Part shown: piece after piece, positions 41,469-50,976 of the stretch
Position numbering within the stretch: the stretch's first letter is position 1
Layout of the letters: every line of letters starts with the position of its first letter
Assembly (NCBI GenBank): GCA_965229345.1
Contig: OZ245872.1
Coordinates: 930,001 to 994,000 of the forward strand
Length of the DNA stretch: 64,000 bases
Direction of reading: 5' to 3'
DNA from: PBB1 sp965229345
GTDB lineage: Bacteria; Pseudomonadota; Gammaproteobacteria; Burkholderiales; Burkholderiaceae_C
The notes under the pieces: generated by a model
Databases searched by the model: none
Told to the model about the DNA's origin: nothing
The model's input: only the letters and a program-made list of their open reading frames with translations
Position numbers and translations under genes: made by a program

Positions 41469-43832
41469 TCAGCGCGAGAACAGATCGAGGATGCCTTTGC
41501 GTTCTTCGGAGTCGGGCGGTTTTGGCGCGCTGTCGTCGAGGCCCAGGCTGCTCACGCCGCCGCCCTGCACATATTCCTCGTAGTACCACTCGCCGCCGAT
41601 GTTGACGACACCTTCTGGCGGCAGGGGCTCGCTTTCCGGGCGGCCCTTCAGGGCACTGCTCATGTAGTCGATCCAGATCGGCAATGACAGGCCGCCACCG
41701 GTTTCGCGGTCACCCAGCTTGCGCGGGTTGTCGTAGCCCATCCACACCACTGCCACCAGCTCATGCTGGTAGCCGCAGAACCAGGCATCGTGTGAGTCGT
41801 TGGTGGTGCCAGTCTTGCCGTAGACATCGGTGCGCTTGAGCATGGCCTGCGCTCGAGCGGCCGTGCCCGAGCGGGTGACTTCCTGCAGCAGGCTGTTCAT
41901 CATGAAGGCATTGCGCGCGCTCAGCACGCGCATCGATTCATCGAGGGCGGGCGGTTTGACCTGGTTCACCAGGTGGCCGCGCGAGTCGGTCACCTTGCTG
42001 ATCAGGTACGGATTGACCCGGTAGCCTCCCGTGGCGAACACGCCGTAGGCGCTGGCCATCTGCAACGGCGTGACCGAGCCGGCGCCCAGCGCCATCGTCA
42101 GGTAGGCCGGGTGCTTGTCGGCCTCGAATCCGAAGCGCGTGACCCACTCCTGCGCATAGGGTGCGCCGATGGACTGCAGGATGCGGATCGACACCATGTT
42201 CTTGGACTTGGCCAGCGCGCGCCGCATCGACATCGGGCCCTCGAACGTGCCGTCGTAATTCTTCGGCTCCCACGGCTGGCTGCCCGTGCTGTCGGCGTCG
42301 AAGAACAGCGGCGCGTCGTTGATGACGGTCGAGGGCGAGAACCCTTTTTCGAGCGCTGCGGAGTAGATGAACGGCTTGAAACTGGAGCCCGGCTGCCGCC
42401 ACGCCTGCGTCACATGGTTGAACTTGGACTTGGCCTGGTCGAAGCCGCCGACCATCGTCACGATGGCGCCGGTGCGCGGGTCGAGCGCGACGAAGGCGCC
42501 CTCGACTTCGGGCAGCTGGGTGGCGGTCCAGGTGCCGTTCTGGGACTTGGTCAAGCGAATCACCGCGCCGCGACGGATCTGCGTTTTCGGGTTCGCCTTG
42601 TCGCCGAGGCCCGAGGTCACCGGCTTGAGCCCGTCGCCTGTGACGGTGACGGTTTCGCCGCTTTGCAGCGCCGCCACCAGCTTCTTGGCATTCACGTCCA
42701 GCACCACGCCGGCCTTCAATTCGTCGTTGTCCGGGTGATCGGACAAGGCTTCGGCCACGCGGGTGTCAACGTCGCGCGCGTCGGCAGGCAGGTCGATGTA
42801 AGCCTCGGGCCCTCGGTAGACCTGGCGACGTTCGTAGTCGAGGATGCCGCGCCGCAGTGCACGGTAGGCCGCCATCTGATCGTTCGAATTGATGGTGAGG
42901 TAGACGTTCAGCCCCACGGTGTAGGCGTCTTCGCCATACTGGGCATAGACCAGTTGCCGGGCGGCTTCGGCGGCGTACTCGCCGTGCACCGGGGTTTCCG
43001 ACGGCGCCCGATAGACCAGCTTCTGCTTGCGCGCCGCATCGTGCTGCTCGGGCGTGATGAAGCCGTTCTCGAGCATGCGGTCGATGATGTAGAGCTGCCG
43101 AATGGTTGCGCGCTTCGGGTTGCTGATCGGGTTGTAGGCCGACGGCGCCTTGGGCAGCCCGGCCAGCATCGCCGCTTCGGCGATCGACAGCGAAGCCAGC
43201 GGCTTGCCGAAATACACCTCGCTGGCCGACGCGAAGCCGTAGGCTCGCTGGCCGAGGAAGATCTGATTCATGTACAGCTCGAGGATCTGGTCCTTGCTGA
43301 GCAGGCTTTCGATCTTCAGCGCCAGCAGGATCTCGTAGATCTTCCGGGTGAACGTCTTCTCGGTGGACAAATAGAAGTTGCGCGCCACCTGCATCGTGAT
43401 GGTCGAGGCGCCTTGGCTGCGCGATTCGCCGAAGTTGGCCAGTCCGGCGCGCAGCACGCCCAGGTAATCGACACCGCTGTGCTGGTAGAACCGCGCGTCC
43501 TCGATGGCGAGCACGGCGTCCTTCATCACCTTCGGGATTTGGGCTGCTGGCACGAAGTTGCGCCGCTCTTCGCCGATTTCGCCCAGCAAGATGCCGTCAG
43601 CCGAATAGATGCGCATCGGCAGCTTCGGCCTGTAATCTGCCAGTCCACCGATCTCGGGCAAGTTCGGGTAGGCCACTGCCAGCGCGAGTGCGACCAGCAT
43701 CAACACCGCCAGCGCGCCCGCCGTGATCACTCCCAGGGTGCTGGCGACTGCCTTGACCAGGCTGCGGGCCCAAGAAGTCGATCGAGGGCTGGGCGACGCA
43801 GCGGCCTTGCCGTCGCGCGTGGAATCGCTCAT
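41469..43832 (-). CDS. mrcA: Penicillin-binding protein 1A (bifunctional murein synthase)
   Basis: 787 residues. A short cytoplasmic stretch and one membrane anchor (about 30-52) lead to a family GT51 glycosyltransferase domain with 'IEDARFYQHSGVDYLGVLRA' and 'GASTITMQVARNFYLS'. The transpeptidase domain contains SxxK 'GSSFKPFIY', 'SKN' in 'AKSKNMVSI' and 'KTGTTND'. An OB-like insert lies between the two. It polymerises and cross-links peptidoglycan. Divergent from pilM, a classical arrangement. Confidence 0.97.
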   Translation of the reverse strand: MSDSTRDGKAAASPSPRSTSWARSLVKAVASTLGVITAGALAVLMLVALALAVAYPNLPEIGGLADYRPKLPMRIYSADGILLGEIGEERRNFVPAAQIPKVMKDAVLAIEDARFYQHSGVDYLGVLRAGLANFGESRSQGASTITMQVARNFYLSTEKTFTRKIYEILLALKIESLLSKDQILELYMNQIFLGQRAYGFASASEVYFGKPLASLSIAEAAMLAGLPKAPSAYNPISNPKRATIRQLYIIDRMLENGFITPEQHDAARKQKLVYRAPSETPVHGEYAAEAARQLVYAQYGEDAYTVGLNVYLTINSNDQMAAYRALRRGILDYERRQVYRGPEAYIDLPADARDVDTRVAEALSDHPDNDELKAGVVLDVNAKKLVAALQSGETVTVTGDGLKPVTSGLGDKANPKTQIRRGAVIRLTKSQNGTWTATQLPEVEGAFVALDPRTGAIVTMVGGFDQAKSKFNHVTQAWRQPGSSFKPFIYSAALEKGFSPSTVINDAPLFFDADSTGSQPWEPKNYDGTFEGPMSMRRALAKSKNMVSIRILQSIGAPYAQEWVTRFGFEADKHPAYLTMALGAGSVTPLQMASAYGVFATGGYRVNPYLISKVTDSRGHLVNQVKPPALDESMRVLSARNAFMMNSLLQEVTRSGTAARAQAMLKRTDVYGKTGTTNDSHDAWFCGYQHELVAVVWMGYDNPRKLGDRETGGGLSLPIWIDYMSSALKGRPESEPLPPEGVVNIGGEWYYEEYVQGGGVSSLGLDDSAPKPPDSEERKGILDLFSR

Positions 43833-43856
43833 GGAGCTCCGTTGATTTCAGCCTAG

Positions 43857-43862
43857 ATTATA
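43857..43862 (-). promoter_or_regulatory. -10 element of the mrcA promoter
   Basis: A perfect TATAAT on the minus strand lies 24 bases before the mrcA ATG. No good -35 is visible at 16-18 bp. The remaining 235 bp to pilM holds a possible extended -10 for pilM (TGcTAGCAT, 44033-44041) and no gene. Confidence 0.5.
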
Positions 43863-44097
43863 GGAAGTAGCGGTCAGTGCCCCCCTTTCAAATGGGAACG
43901 GGCGCGCGTAGTTCCAAGAAACTCCTCATGAGATGAGCCAAAGTGCCGATAACCGAGCATGCGCAGCGTGTGCAAGTCACAACGGATGCGTGTGGGTCGG
44001 CCCCGTTTTCTATGGGTGCACATAGGCTTTACTGCTAGCATTCAAGTAACTTCTTAACATTCCACCGCTGGTTTTGGCGCGTCGGAGGGCCAAGTCT

Positions 44098-45177
44098 GTG
44101 AGCTTTCTAGACACCCTGTTAGGCCGTAAATATCCACCGATGATCGGGCTGGATATCAGTTCGTCCAGCGTCAAGCTCGTCGAATTGGGGCAAGACGACT
44201 CCGGCGCTTACATACTGGAACGTTTTGCCGCTGAGAGTTTCGAAAAAGGCTGGATCACCGACGGCCAGATCGAGAAATTCGACGAAGTGGCCGACGCCGT
44301 GCGTCGAGTGGTCAGCAAAAGTGGCAGCAAGACCAAGGATGTGGTGATGGCGATGCCGCAGTCGTCGGTCATCACCAAGAAAATCATGTTGCCGGCCGGC
44401 TTGCGCGAAGAAGAACTGGAGCTTCAGGTTGAATCCGAGGCCAACCAGTACATCCCTTTCTCGCTCGACGAGGTCAGCCTAGACTTCTGCGTGATCGGGC
44501 CCAGTCCGACATCGGTCGGTGATGTCGAGGTGTTGATCGCTGCCTCGCGCAAGGACCGGGTGCAAGACCGGCAAGGTTTGGCTGAAGCCGCAGGATTGCG
44601 CCCGGTGGTGCTCGACATCGAGTCGCATGCCTCTCGCCTGGCGATGAGTCGGGTCGTCAGTGCGCTGCCGAATGAAGGGCACGATGCGCTGATCGCGCTG
44701 TTCGAGATTGGCGCCGACACGACCAGCCTGAAAGTGTTGCGCGATGACGAGATGCTCTACGACCGCGATCAGGCCTTTGGTGGCTCGCAACTGACGCAGC
44801 TGATCTCCCGTCAGTACGGGTTTTCTTTCGAAGAGGCCGAGCAGAAAAAGCTCGCCTCCGACTTGCCGGAAGACTACGACCAGCAAATCCTGGCACCGTT
44901 TGTCGACAGCCTGTCTCAGGAAATCGGTCGCGCGCTGCAGTACTTTTTCACCAGCACGCCGCACCACAAGGTCCACTACGTGATGCTGGCTGGCGGAACG
45001 GCCACCTTGCCGGGGCTGAAGGACCGGGTGACCGAACTGACCGGCTTCGCATCGATGGTGGTCAACCCGTTCGACAACATGAAGCTCGGCAGCGCGGTGC
45101 GTGAGAGCAAGCTGCGTCGAGAGGCGCCTTCCTACCTGACGGCCTGCGGGCTGGCGATGCGGAGGTTTGCCCAGTGA
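44098..45177 (+). CDS. pilM: Type IV pilus assembly protein PilM
   Basis: 359 residues from the GTG at 44098, chosen because GGAGG (44083-44087) sits 10 bases upstream; a TTG at 44074 has no such site. Actin-like ATPase motifs: 'MIGLDISSSSVKLVELG', 'LIALFEIGADTTSLKVL', and 'VMLAGGTATLPGLKDRV'. It is the cytoplasmic partner of PilN in the alignment complex. Start of pilMNOPQ, with 4-base overlaps joining M to N, N to O, O to P and P to Q. Confidence 0.95.
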   Translation: MSFLDTLLGRKYPPMIGLDISSSSVKLVELGQDDSGAYILERFAAESFEKGWITDGQIEKFDEVADAVRRVVSKSGSKTKDVVMAMPQSSVITKKIMLPAGLREEELELQVESEANQYIPFSLDEVSLDFCVIGPSPTSVGDVEVLIAASRKDRVQDRQGLAEAAGLRPVVLDIESHASRLAMSRVVSALPNEGHDALIALFEIGADTTSLKVLRDDEMLYDRDQAFGGSQLTQLISRQYGFSFEEAEQKKLASDLPEDYDQQILAPFVDSLSQEIGRALQYFFTSTPHHKVHYVMLAGGTATLPGLKDRVTELTGFASMVVNPFDNMKLGSAVRESKLRREAPSYLTACGLAMRRFAQ

Positions 45178-45782
45178 TCCTGATCAATCTACTCCCTCAT
45201 CGGGAAGAAAAGCGTCGCCGCAAGAAGATTGCCTTTTTCGCAGGCGTCGGTGCGGCTGCGGCCGTCGGTGTGTTGACCGTCGGGATCTGGTTCGGCATCG
45301 TCGAGCAACTGACTTCATCACAGCAGGAGCGCAACGCCTTCCTGGGAGCAGAGATTGCGAAGCTTGAGATCCAGATCAAGGACATCGCCGCGTTGAAGGC
45401 CGAGATCGAGTCGCTCAAGGCGCGGCAGAAAGCCGTCGAGGATCTGCAGCTCGACCGCAATGTGCCGGTGCATCTGCTCAATGAGCTGGTGCGGCAGACG
45501 CCGGAAGGTGTGTACCTGACCTCCGTCAGGCAGAACGGCCAGTCGCTCAACATCGTCGGGGTGGCGCAGACGAATGAGCGGGTGTCCGAGTTGTTGCGCA
45601 ACACGGCCTACAACTCGGAATGGCTGGTCAAGCCCGAACTCATCGAAATCAAGGTGTCTGGTGTCCAGGCGGCCGATCGCTCGCAAAAGCGCTTGTTTGA
45701 CTTCTCGCTGCGGGTCAGCGTCAAGCGACCCCAGGAACAACCCGGCGCGGTGCCCGCGGCACCTGCCGCCAACAAGGGGTGA
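45174..45782 (+). CDS. pilN: Type IV pilus inner-membrane protein PilN
   Basis: 202 residues. The first residues 'MILINLLPHREEKRRRKKIAFF' are the conserved cytoplasmic peptide that binds PilM. A membrane helix (about 22-44), a coiled-coil (about 50-95) and a periplasmic ferredoxin-like domain follow ('NVPVHLLNELVRQTPEGVYLTSVRQNG'). It dimerises with PilO. The start overlaps the pilM stop by 4 bases. Confidence 0.96.
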   Translation: MILINLLPHREEKRRRKKIAFFAGVGAAAAVGVLTVGIWFGIVEQLTSSQQERNAFLGAEIAKLEIQIKDIAALKAEIESLKARQKAVEDLQLDRNVPVHLLNELVRQTPEGVYLTSVRQNGQSLNIVGVAQTNERVSELLRNTAYNSEWLVKPELIEIKVSGVQAADRSQKRLFDFSLRVSVKRPQEQPGAVPAAPAANKG

Positions 45783-46486
45783 CAACCATGGCCACGTCCT
45801 CACCCCCCACCATCCCCGCTGGAAGTGCCGACATCAACTCGGTGTTCCAGGATGCAGCGTCTCAATTCAAGGGGCTCAACCTCAATCAGCCGGGCCAGTG
45901 GCCTGCGTTGCCCAAGCTGGTCGCCTGGTTCGTCGTCGCTGCGGTGGTGGTCTTCATCGGCTGGACCACCTTGCTGTCCGACGCACACGAGCAGTTGGAC
46001 GCCGAAATTGCCAAAGAACCCGTCCTCAAGGACGATTACCGCAACAAGCTTGGTCAGGCGGTGAACCTCAGCGAATTACGCAAGCAGAAATTGCAGGTTG
46101 AAGAGTATGTGACGCAGCTGGAAAAGCAGCTGCCGGGCAAAGCCGAGATGGACGCTTTGCTTTCCGACATCAATCAGGCCGGATTGGGCCGTGGATTGCA
46201 GTTCGAACTCTTCCGTCCGGGGCAAAGCGTAGTCAAGGACTATTACGCCGAGCTTCCGATCGCGCTTCGAGTGTCCGGGCGCTATCACGACGTCGGGGCG
46301 TTTGCTGCTGATGTGGCCAACCTTTCTCGCATCGTCACCTTGCACAACATCTCGATCGAAGGCGGTCGCGGAAGCGATGTGCTGGCGATGGAAGCAACAG
46401 CACGAACCTATCGCTATCTGGACGCCACGGAGCTCGATGCCATCCGCAAAGCCAATGCAGCGAAGAAGCCGGGAGGACAGCCATGA
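45779..46486 (+). CDS. pilO: Type IV pilus inner-membrane protein PilO
   Basis: 235 residues from the GTG at 45779 (GTGA overlap with pilN); an ATG at 45788 would shorten it by three. After a ~40-residue cytoplasmic segment, one membrane helix (about 45-65), then a coiled-coil and the PilO domain 'MDALLSDINQAGLGRGLQFELFRPG...YYAELPIALRVSGRYHDVGAF'. Links PilN to PilP and the secretin. Confidence 0.95.
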   Translation: MTTMATSSPPTIPAGSADINSVFQDAASQFKGLNLNQPGQWPALPKLVAWFVVAAVVVFIGWTTLLSDAHEQLDAEIAKEPVLKDDYRNKLGQAVNLSELRKQKLQVEEYVTQLEKQLPGKAEMDALLSDINQAGLGRGLQFELFRPGQSVVKDYYAELPIALRVSGRYHDVGAFAADVANLSRIVTLHNISIEGGRGSDVLAMEATARTYRYLDATELDAIRKANAAKKPGGQP

Positions 46487-47028
46487 CCCCCCGTCTTCGC
46501 GACCATCGCATCGGCGCTGTTGTCGTTTGTTGCACCGCACTGCTGGCCGCTTGCAGTGGTGATCAGCAGGAACTTGCGCAGTGGATGGATCAGCAGCGCA
46601 GGGAAGTCAAACCCAGCGTGCAGCCGATTTCGCCACCCAAGAAATTCGATCCGCAACCCTACACGGCCGGTGAGGCGGTTGAGCCGTTCAGTACCCAGAA
46701 ACTCGCGGTCGCCATCAAGCAGGAGTCGCGTCAGCCGAATTCACTGCTTCAGTCCGAGATCAACCGTCGTCCTGAGCCTTTGGAAGCGTATCCGCTCGAC
46801 AGTGTCACGATGGTCGGCAGCGTCACTCGCGGCAAGCAGCCGTTCGTGCTGCTCAAGGTCGACAAGCTGCTCTACCAAGTCAAGCTGGGCGATTACATCG
46901 GCCAGAACTACGGAAAGATCATCAAGATCACAGAAACCGATATGTCCCTCCGGGAGATCGTGCAGGACGCATCAGGTGAATGGATCGAGCGCACCAGCTC
47001 GATCCAACTCCAGGAGAACGCTCGATGA
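46483..47028 (+). CDS. pilP: Type IV pilus lipoprotein PilP
   Basis: 181 residues. Lipoprotein signal with 'CTALLAACSGDQQEL' (Cys at residue 24), a flexible Pro-rich linker, then the PilP beta-sandwich 'LEAYPLDSVTMVGSVTRGKQPFVLLKVDKLLYQVKLGDYIGQNYGKI'. It bridges PilNO to the PilQ secretin in the periplasm. Overlaps pilO and pilQ by 4 bases each. Confidence 0.96.
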   Translation: MTPRLRDHRIGAVVVCCTALLAACSGDQQELAQWMDQQRREVKPSVQPISPPKKFDPQPYTAGEAVEPFSTQKLAVAIKQESRQPNSLLQSEINRRPEPLEAYPLDSVTMVGSVTRGKQPFVLLKVDKLLYQVKLGDYIGQNYGKIIKITETDMSLREIVQDASGEWIERTSSIQLQENAR

Positions 47029-49211
47029 AGGCCATGCAGGACAAAATCAACATGGGTAGTGAATGGCGGTCGCGTCTGTGGACGCTCGTGCTGCTGTGCG
47101 GCGCATCTTTCTCGGCCATGGCGCAGACGGCGATCCAGTCGATCAATGGATCGCTGCAGGCCGGTTCCGAGGTCATCCGAATCGAGCTGTCGGAGCCGCT
47201 GTCTGTGCTGCCGAAGGGCTTCGTGGTCCAGACGCCACCCCGCATCGCCATCGATCTGCCTGGCGTGGGCAACGCGACCGGAAAGCCCGTGGTCGACGTC
47301 AATCAAGGCAATCTGCGCTCGGTGAACATCGCCCAGTCCGACGAGCGCACGCGTCTGGTGCTGAACCTGCGGCAACCGGCGACTTACCGTGCGGAGTTGC
47401 AAGGCAAGACGCTGGTGATCGTGCTCGAGTCGAACGCGTCGCCGGAGGTCGCAAGTGCCACCGGCACCGTGACACAAGCACCGACGCGTTTTGCCGAGTC
47501 GCAAAACCGCCAGCAGCTGCCGCTCAAGGACATCGACTTCCGGCGTGGTGCCGATGGGGCAGGGCGTGTGGTGGTCGATCTGGCGAACAACCAGGTCGGC
47601 GTCGATATTCGCCAGCAAGGCAAGGGCTTGGTCGTAGAGTTTTTGCAATCCAGCCTGCCCGACGCACTGCGTCGCCGGCTGGACGTGACTGATTTTGGAA
47701 CCCCGGTGCAGACCGTTTCGACGGTGCAGGTCGGTGATCGGGTTCGCATGGTGATTGAGCCGCGCGGTGACTGGGAGCACAGCGCCTACCAAAGCGACAA
47801 CCAGTTCGTGGTCGAGGTGCGCGCTCAGAAGATCGATCCGAACAAGCTAACGCAAGGCCCCGGATTTGCTGGCGAGAAGCTGTCGCTGAATTTCCAAAAC
47901 ATCGAAGTGCGCGCGTTGTTGCAGGTCATTGCTGACTTCACCAATTTCAACGTCGTCACGAGCGACACGGTGACAGGCAATGTGACCTTGCGTCTGAAAG
48001 ACGTTCCCTGGGATCAGGCGCTCGACATCATCTTGCAGGCCAAGGGCTTGGGACTGCGTAAATCGGGCAATGTGATCCTGATCGCACCCAAAGACGAACT
48101 GGCTGCCAAGGAAAAGGCCGATCTCGAATCGAAATTGCAGATCGCCGCGCTGGAGCCGGTTCGCACTCAGGCGTTTCAACTCAACTACACCAAGGCCGAG
48201 GAAATCTCGCGCGGCCTGACCGGTCAGAACTCAGGACAAGGAGGCGGTGGCGGCGGTGGCGGAAGCGGTTCCACCACAAGCCGCATCCTGTCGCCGAGGG
48301 GCAGCGTGCTCTACGAGACACGCACCAACCAGCTGTTCGTCAGCGATACCCCGTCAAAGCTGCAGGAAATCCAGGAGTTGATTGCGAAGATCGACATCCC
48401 GGTGCGCCAGGTGCTGATCGAGGCCCGCATCGTCGAAGCTGACGACTCGTTTGGGCGCTCGCTGGGGGTGCGCCTGGGTGTCAACGATGCGCGTACTGGC
48501 AACAACGCTGGCTTCGGCGTCGGTGGCAGCCAGCGGGTTGCAATCGGTGGCAATCTGAACGTGGTCGGCAACCGCACGGGACAGACTGCATCAGTGCCCC
48601 TGCTGAACGACACCAACTTCCTCAACCTGCCGGCCTCGGCCCAGGGTGGCTTCTTGCCCGCAACCTTCGCGTTGTCGTTGTTCGGCTCGGGCCTGAATCG
48701 GTTCCTGAATCTGGAGCTGTCCGCCCTCGAAGCAGACGGTCGTGGCAAGGTGGTGTCCAGTCCACGCATCGTGACGGCCGACCAGATCAAGGCGGTGATT
48801 CAGCAGGGCACGAAGATCCCTTACCAGCGTGCAACCTCGAGCGGTGCCACGTCGATCGAGTTTGTCGATGCGACCCTGAAGCTCGATGTGACGCCGCAGA
48901 TCACCCCTGAGGGCAACGTGATCCTGGACGTCAACGTCAACAAGGACAGCGTTGGTGCGGTGACCAACAACGTTCCGTCGATCGACACCAAGTCCATCCA
49001 GACGCAGGTGTTGGTGGAGAACGGCGGCACGGTCGTCATCGGGGGTATCTTCGAACAGACTGATCGGTCCGACGTGGTGCAGGTGCCTTTGCTGGGCGAC
49101 ATCCCGGTGGTCGGCAACTTGTTCAAGACCCGCACCAACTCCTCCAGAAAGACCGAGTTGCTGATCTTCCTGACACCCAAGGTTGTCAGCGAGCGCACCG
49201 CAGCGCGCTGA
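47025..49211 (+). CDS. pilQ: Type IV pilus secretin PilQ
   Basis: 728 residues. Signal peptide ends at about 'FSAMA' (residue 30). Two AMIN domains that bind peptidoglycan (about 35-120 and 170-260) are followed by the STN domain 'KLSLNFQNIEVRALLQVIADFTNFNVV', an N1 module, a poly-Gly linker of eight glycines (around residue 410), and the secretin core ending 'VVQVPLLGDIPVVGNLFKTR'. Outer-membrane channel for the pilus. Its start overlaps the pilP stop. Confidence 0.97.
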   Translation: MKAMQDKINMGSEWRSRLWTLVLLCGASFSAMAQTAIQSINGSLQAGSEVIRIELSEPLSVLPKGFVVQTPPRIAIDLPGVGNATGKPVVDVNQGNLRSVNIAQSDERTRLVLNLRQPATYRAELQGKTLVIVLESNASPEVASATGTVTQAPTRFAESQNRQQLPLKDIDFRRGADGAGRVVVDLANNQVGVDIRQQGKGLVVEFLQSSLPDALRRRLDVTDFGTPVQTVSTVQVGDRVRMVIEPRGDWEHSAYQSDNQFVVEVRAQKIDPNKLTQGPGFAGEKLSLNFQNIEVRALLQVIADFTNFNVVTSDTVTGNVTLRLKDVPWDQALDIILQAKGLGLRKSGNVILIAPKDELAAKEKADLESKLQIAALEPVRTQAFQLNYTKAEEISRGLTGQNSGQGGGGGGGGSGSTTSRILSPRGSVLYETRTNQLFVSDTPSKLQEIQELIAKIDIPVRQVLIEARIVEADDSFGRSLGVRLGVNDARTGNNAGFGVGGSQRVAIGGNLNVVGNRTGQTASVPLLNDTNFLNLPASAQGGFLPATFALSLFGSGLNRFLNLELSALEADGRGKVVSSPRIVTADQIKAVIQQGTKIPYQRATSSGATSIEFVDATLKLDVTPQITPEGNVILDVNVNKDSVGAVTNNVPSIDTKSIQTQVLVENGGTVVIGGIFEQTDRSDVVQVPLLGDIPVVGNLFKTRTNSSRKTELLIFLTPKVVSERTAAR

Positions 49212-49248
49212 GTTTCAGCGCGCGCTGCAAGCCGGGCTTCACGGCGCG

Positions 49249-49815
49249 ATGTTCGTCAGCCTGATCGGCATGCCCGGCGGTGGTAAATCGACCGTCGGGC
49301 GCAACCTGGCGCGCAAGTTGGGCGTTCCGTTCAGCGACAGCGATGCCGTGATCGAGCGGCAGATCGGCTGCAGCATCCGCGAGTTCTTCGAGGCTGAAGG
49401 CGAAGAGCGCTTTCGCGATGTCGAACAGGAGGTGATTGCCGAGCTGGTGCGTGCCGACCGTGGCGTGCTGGCCACCGGCGGAGGAGTCGTACTGCGCGAT
49501 GCCAATCGCCATGCGCTCCATCGGCACACCACCGCGGTTTATCTGCGATCGACGCCGGAAGAACTCTTCCGCCGGTTGCGGCATGACACCCAACGTCCTT
49601 TACTGCAAGTCGCTGACCCGCTGGCAAAGCTGCGCGCGATGTTCCAGCTGCGTGATCCGCTGTACCACAGCGTCGCGCACTTCGTCATCGAGACCGGGCG
49701 ACCCTCGGTGCACAACCTCGTCAACATGCTGCTGATGCAACTCGAACTGGCAGGGGTGCTGCCGATGGACGTGGTGCCGTCTCCAGTCGATGGGATCGAG
49801 CCACTGCTGCATTGA
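49249..49815 (+). CDS. aroK: Shikimate kinase
   Basis: 188 residues from the ATG at 49249 ('MFVSLIGMPGGGKSTVGRNLARKLG'), 37 bases after pilQ; a TTG at 49183 would overlap pilQ and adds residues foreign to the family. Walker A 'GMPGGGKSTVG' is at residues 7-17, shikimate-binding 'DSDAVIE' at about 33-39, 'FRDVEQEVI', and 'LATGGGVVLRDANR'. It phosphorylates shikimate in aromatic amino acid synthesis. The pilQ-aroK-aroB order is conserved across proteobacteria. Confidence 0.96.
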   Translation: MFVSLIGMPGGGKSTVGRNLARKLGVPFSDSDAVIERQIGCSIREFFEAEGEERFRDVEQEVIAELVRADRGVLATGGGVVLRDANRHALHRHTTAVYLRSTPEELFRRLRHDTQRPLLQVADPLAKLRAMFQLRDPLYHSVAHFVIETGRPSVHNLVNMLLMQLELAGVLPMDVVPSPVDGIEPLLH

Positions 49816-49854
49816 TTGACAAGGACGGCGGCAGTCGCACGGCAAAATAAGGCC

Positions 49855-50976
49855 ATGTCCATTTCATCTCCGAACTCGTCGCATCCCATCCTGCCGCCCC
49901 ACCAGTTGCGCATTGATCTGGCAGACCGGAGTTACGACATCCAGATCGGTTGCGGGCTGCTCGACAGCCTTCGTGCCGTGGGCTGTGGCGCCGCCTCCTC
50001 GGAGGCGTTGATCGTGACCAACACGACCGTCGCACCCCTTTATGCCCAGCGACTGCAGCGCGTGCTCGCCGGCCACCATGCTCGTGTTCACACGATCGCC
50101 CTGCCCGATGGTGAGGTTTACAAGGACTGGGCCACGCTCAACCTGATCTTCGATCGGCTGCTCGGCGAGGGCTTTGACCGCAAGACGGTGTTGTATGCGC
50201 TGGGCGGGGGCGTCATCGGCGACATGACCGGCTTCGCTGCCGCCTGCTACATGCGAGGTGTGGCCTATGTGCAGGTGCCGACCACGCTGCTGGCGCAAGT
50301 CGATTCGTCTGTGGGTGGCAAGACGGCCATCAACCACCCGGCAGGCAAGAACATGATCGGCGCTTTCTACCAACCGCTGCGCGTGATCGCCGACCTCGAT
50401 ACCCTCGACACGTTGCCTGATCGAGAGATTTCGGCCGGCCTCGCCGAGGTCATTAAATACGGGCCGATCGCCGACGACGATTTCCTGGGCTGGATCGAGC
50501 AGCACATCGATGCCTTGCGCGCGCGTGACAAGACCGCGTTGGCGTACGCCGTGCGTCGCTCGTGCGAGATCAAGGCGTGGGTCGTCGGCAAGGACGAGCG
50601 TGAATCCGGCCTGCGCGCCATCCTCAACTTTGGCCATACCTTTGGCCATGCGATCGAGGCGGGGCTGGGTTTCGGCACGTGGTTGCATGGCGAGGCGGTC
50701 GGCTGCGGCATGGTCATGGCGGCTGAACTCTCGGCGCGCTGCGGGCTGATCGATGCTGCTTACGTGCAGCGCATCGCCCGGCTCATCGAGCGTGCCGGCC
50801 TGCCGACGCGCGGGCCCAGTCTCGGTGCGGCGCGCTATCTGGAGTTGATGCGGGTCGACAAGAAGTCGGAGGCAGGGCAGATCCGCTTTGTGCTGATCGA
50901 CGCGCCGGGCCATGCCAGCCTCCATCGCGCCGACGACGCGCTGGTGGCCGAGGTGATCGAAGCGCGGTCGGTGTGA
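49855..50976 (+). CDS. aroB: 3-dehydroquinate synthase
   Basis: 373 residues from the ATG at 49855. NAD-binding 'GGGVIGDMTGFAAACYMRGV' (about 115-134), 'VPTTLLAQVDSSVGGKTAINHPAGKNMIGAF', and zinc ligands in 'AEVIKYG', 'GHTFGHAIE' and 'LHGEAVGCGM'. Converts DAHP to 3-dehydroquinate. Its stop overlaps the GTG start of dgt. Confidence 0.97.
   Translation: MSISSPNSSHPILPPHQLRIDLADRSYDIQIGCGLLDSLRAVGCGAASSEALIVTNTTVAPLYAQRLQRVLAGHHARVHTIALPDGEVYKDWATLNLIFDRLLGEGFDRKTVLYALGGGVIGDMTGFAAACYMRGVAYVQVPTTLLAQVDSSVGGKTAINHPAGKNMIGAFYQPLRVIADLDTLDTLPDREISAGLAEVIKYGPIADDDFLGWIEQHIDALRARDKTALAYAVRRSCEIKAWVVGKDERESGLRAILNFGHTFGHAIEAGLGFGTWLHGEAVGCGMVMAAELSARCGLIDAAYVQRIARLIERAGLPTRGPSLGAARYLELMRVDKKSEAGQIRFVLIDAPGHASLHRADDALVAEVIEARSV

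Noticed and set aside
41973..43856. A 627-codon frame antisense to mrcA
   Set aside because: No recognisable domain, and PBP1A is certain on the other strand.
48236..48270. Glycine-codon repeat in pilQ as a possible contingency tract
   Set aside because: Codons are mixed rather than a pure simple repeat, and Gly-rich linkers are common in secretins.
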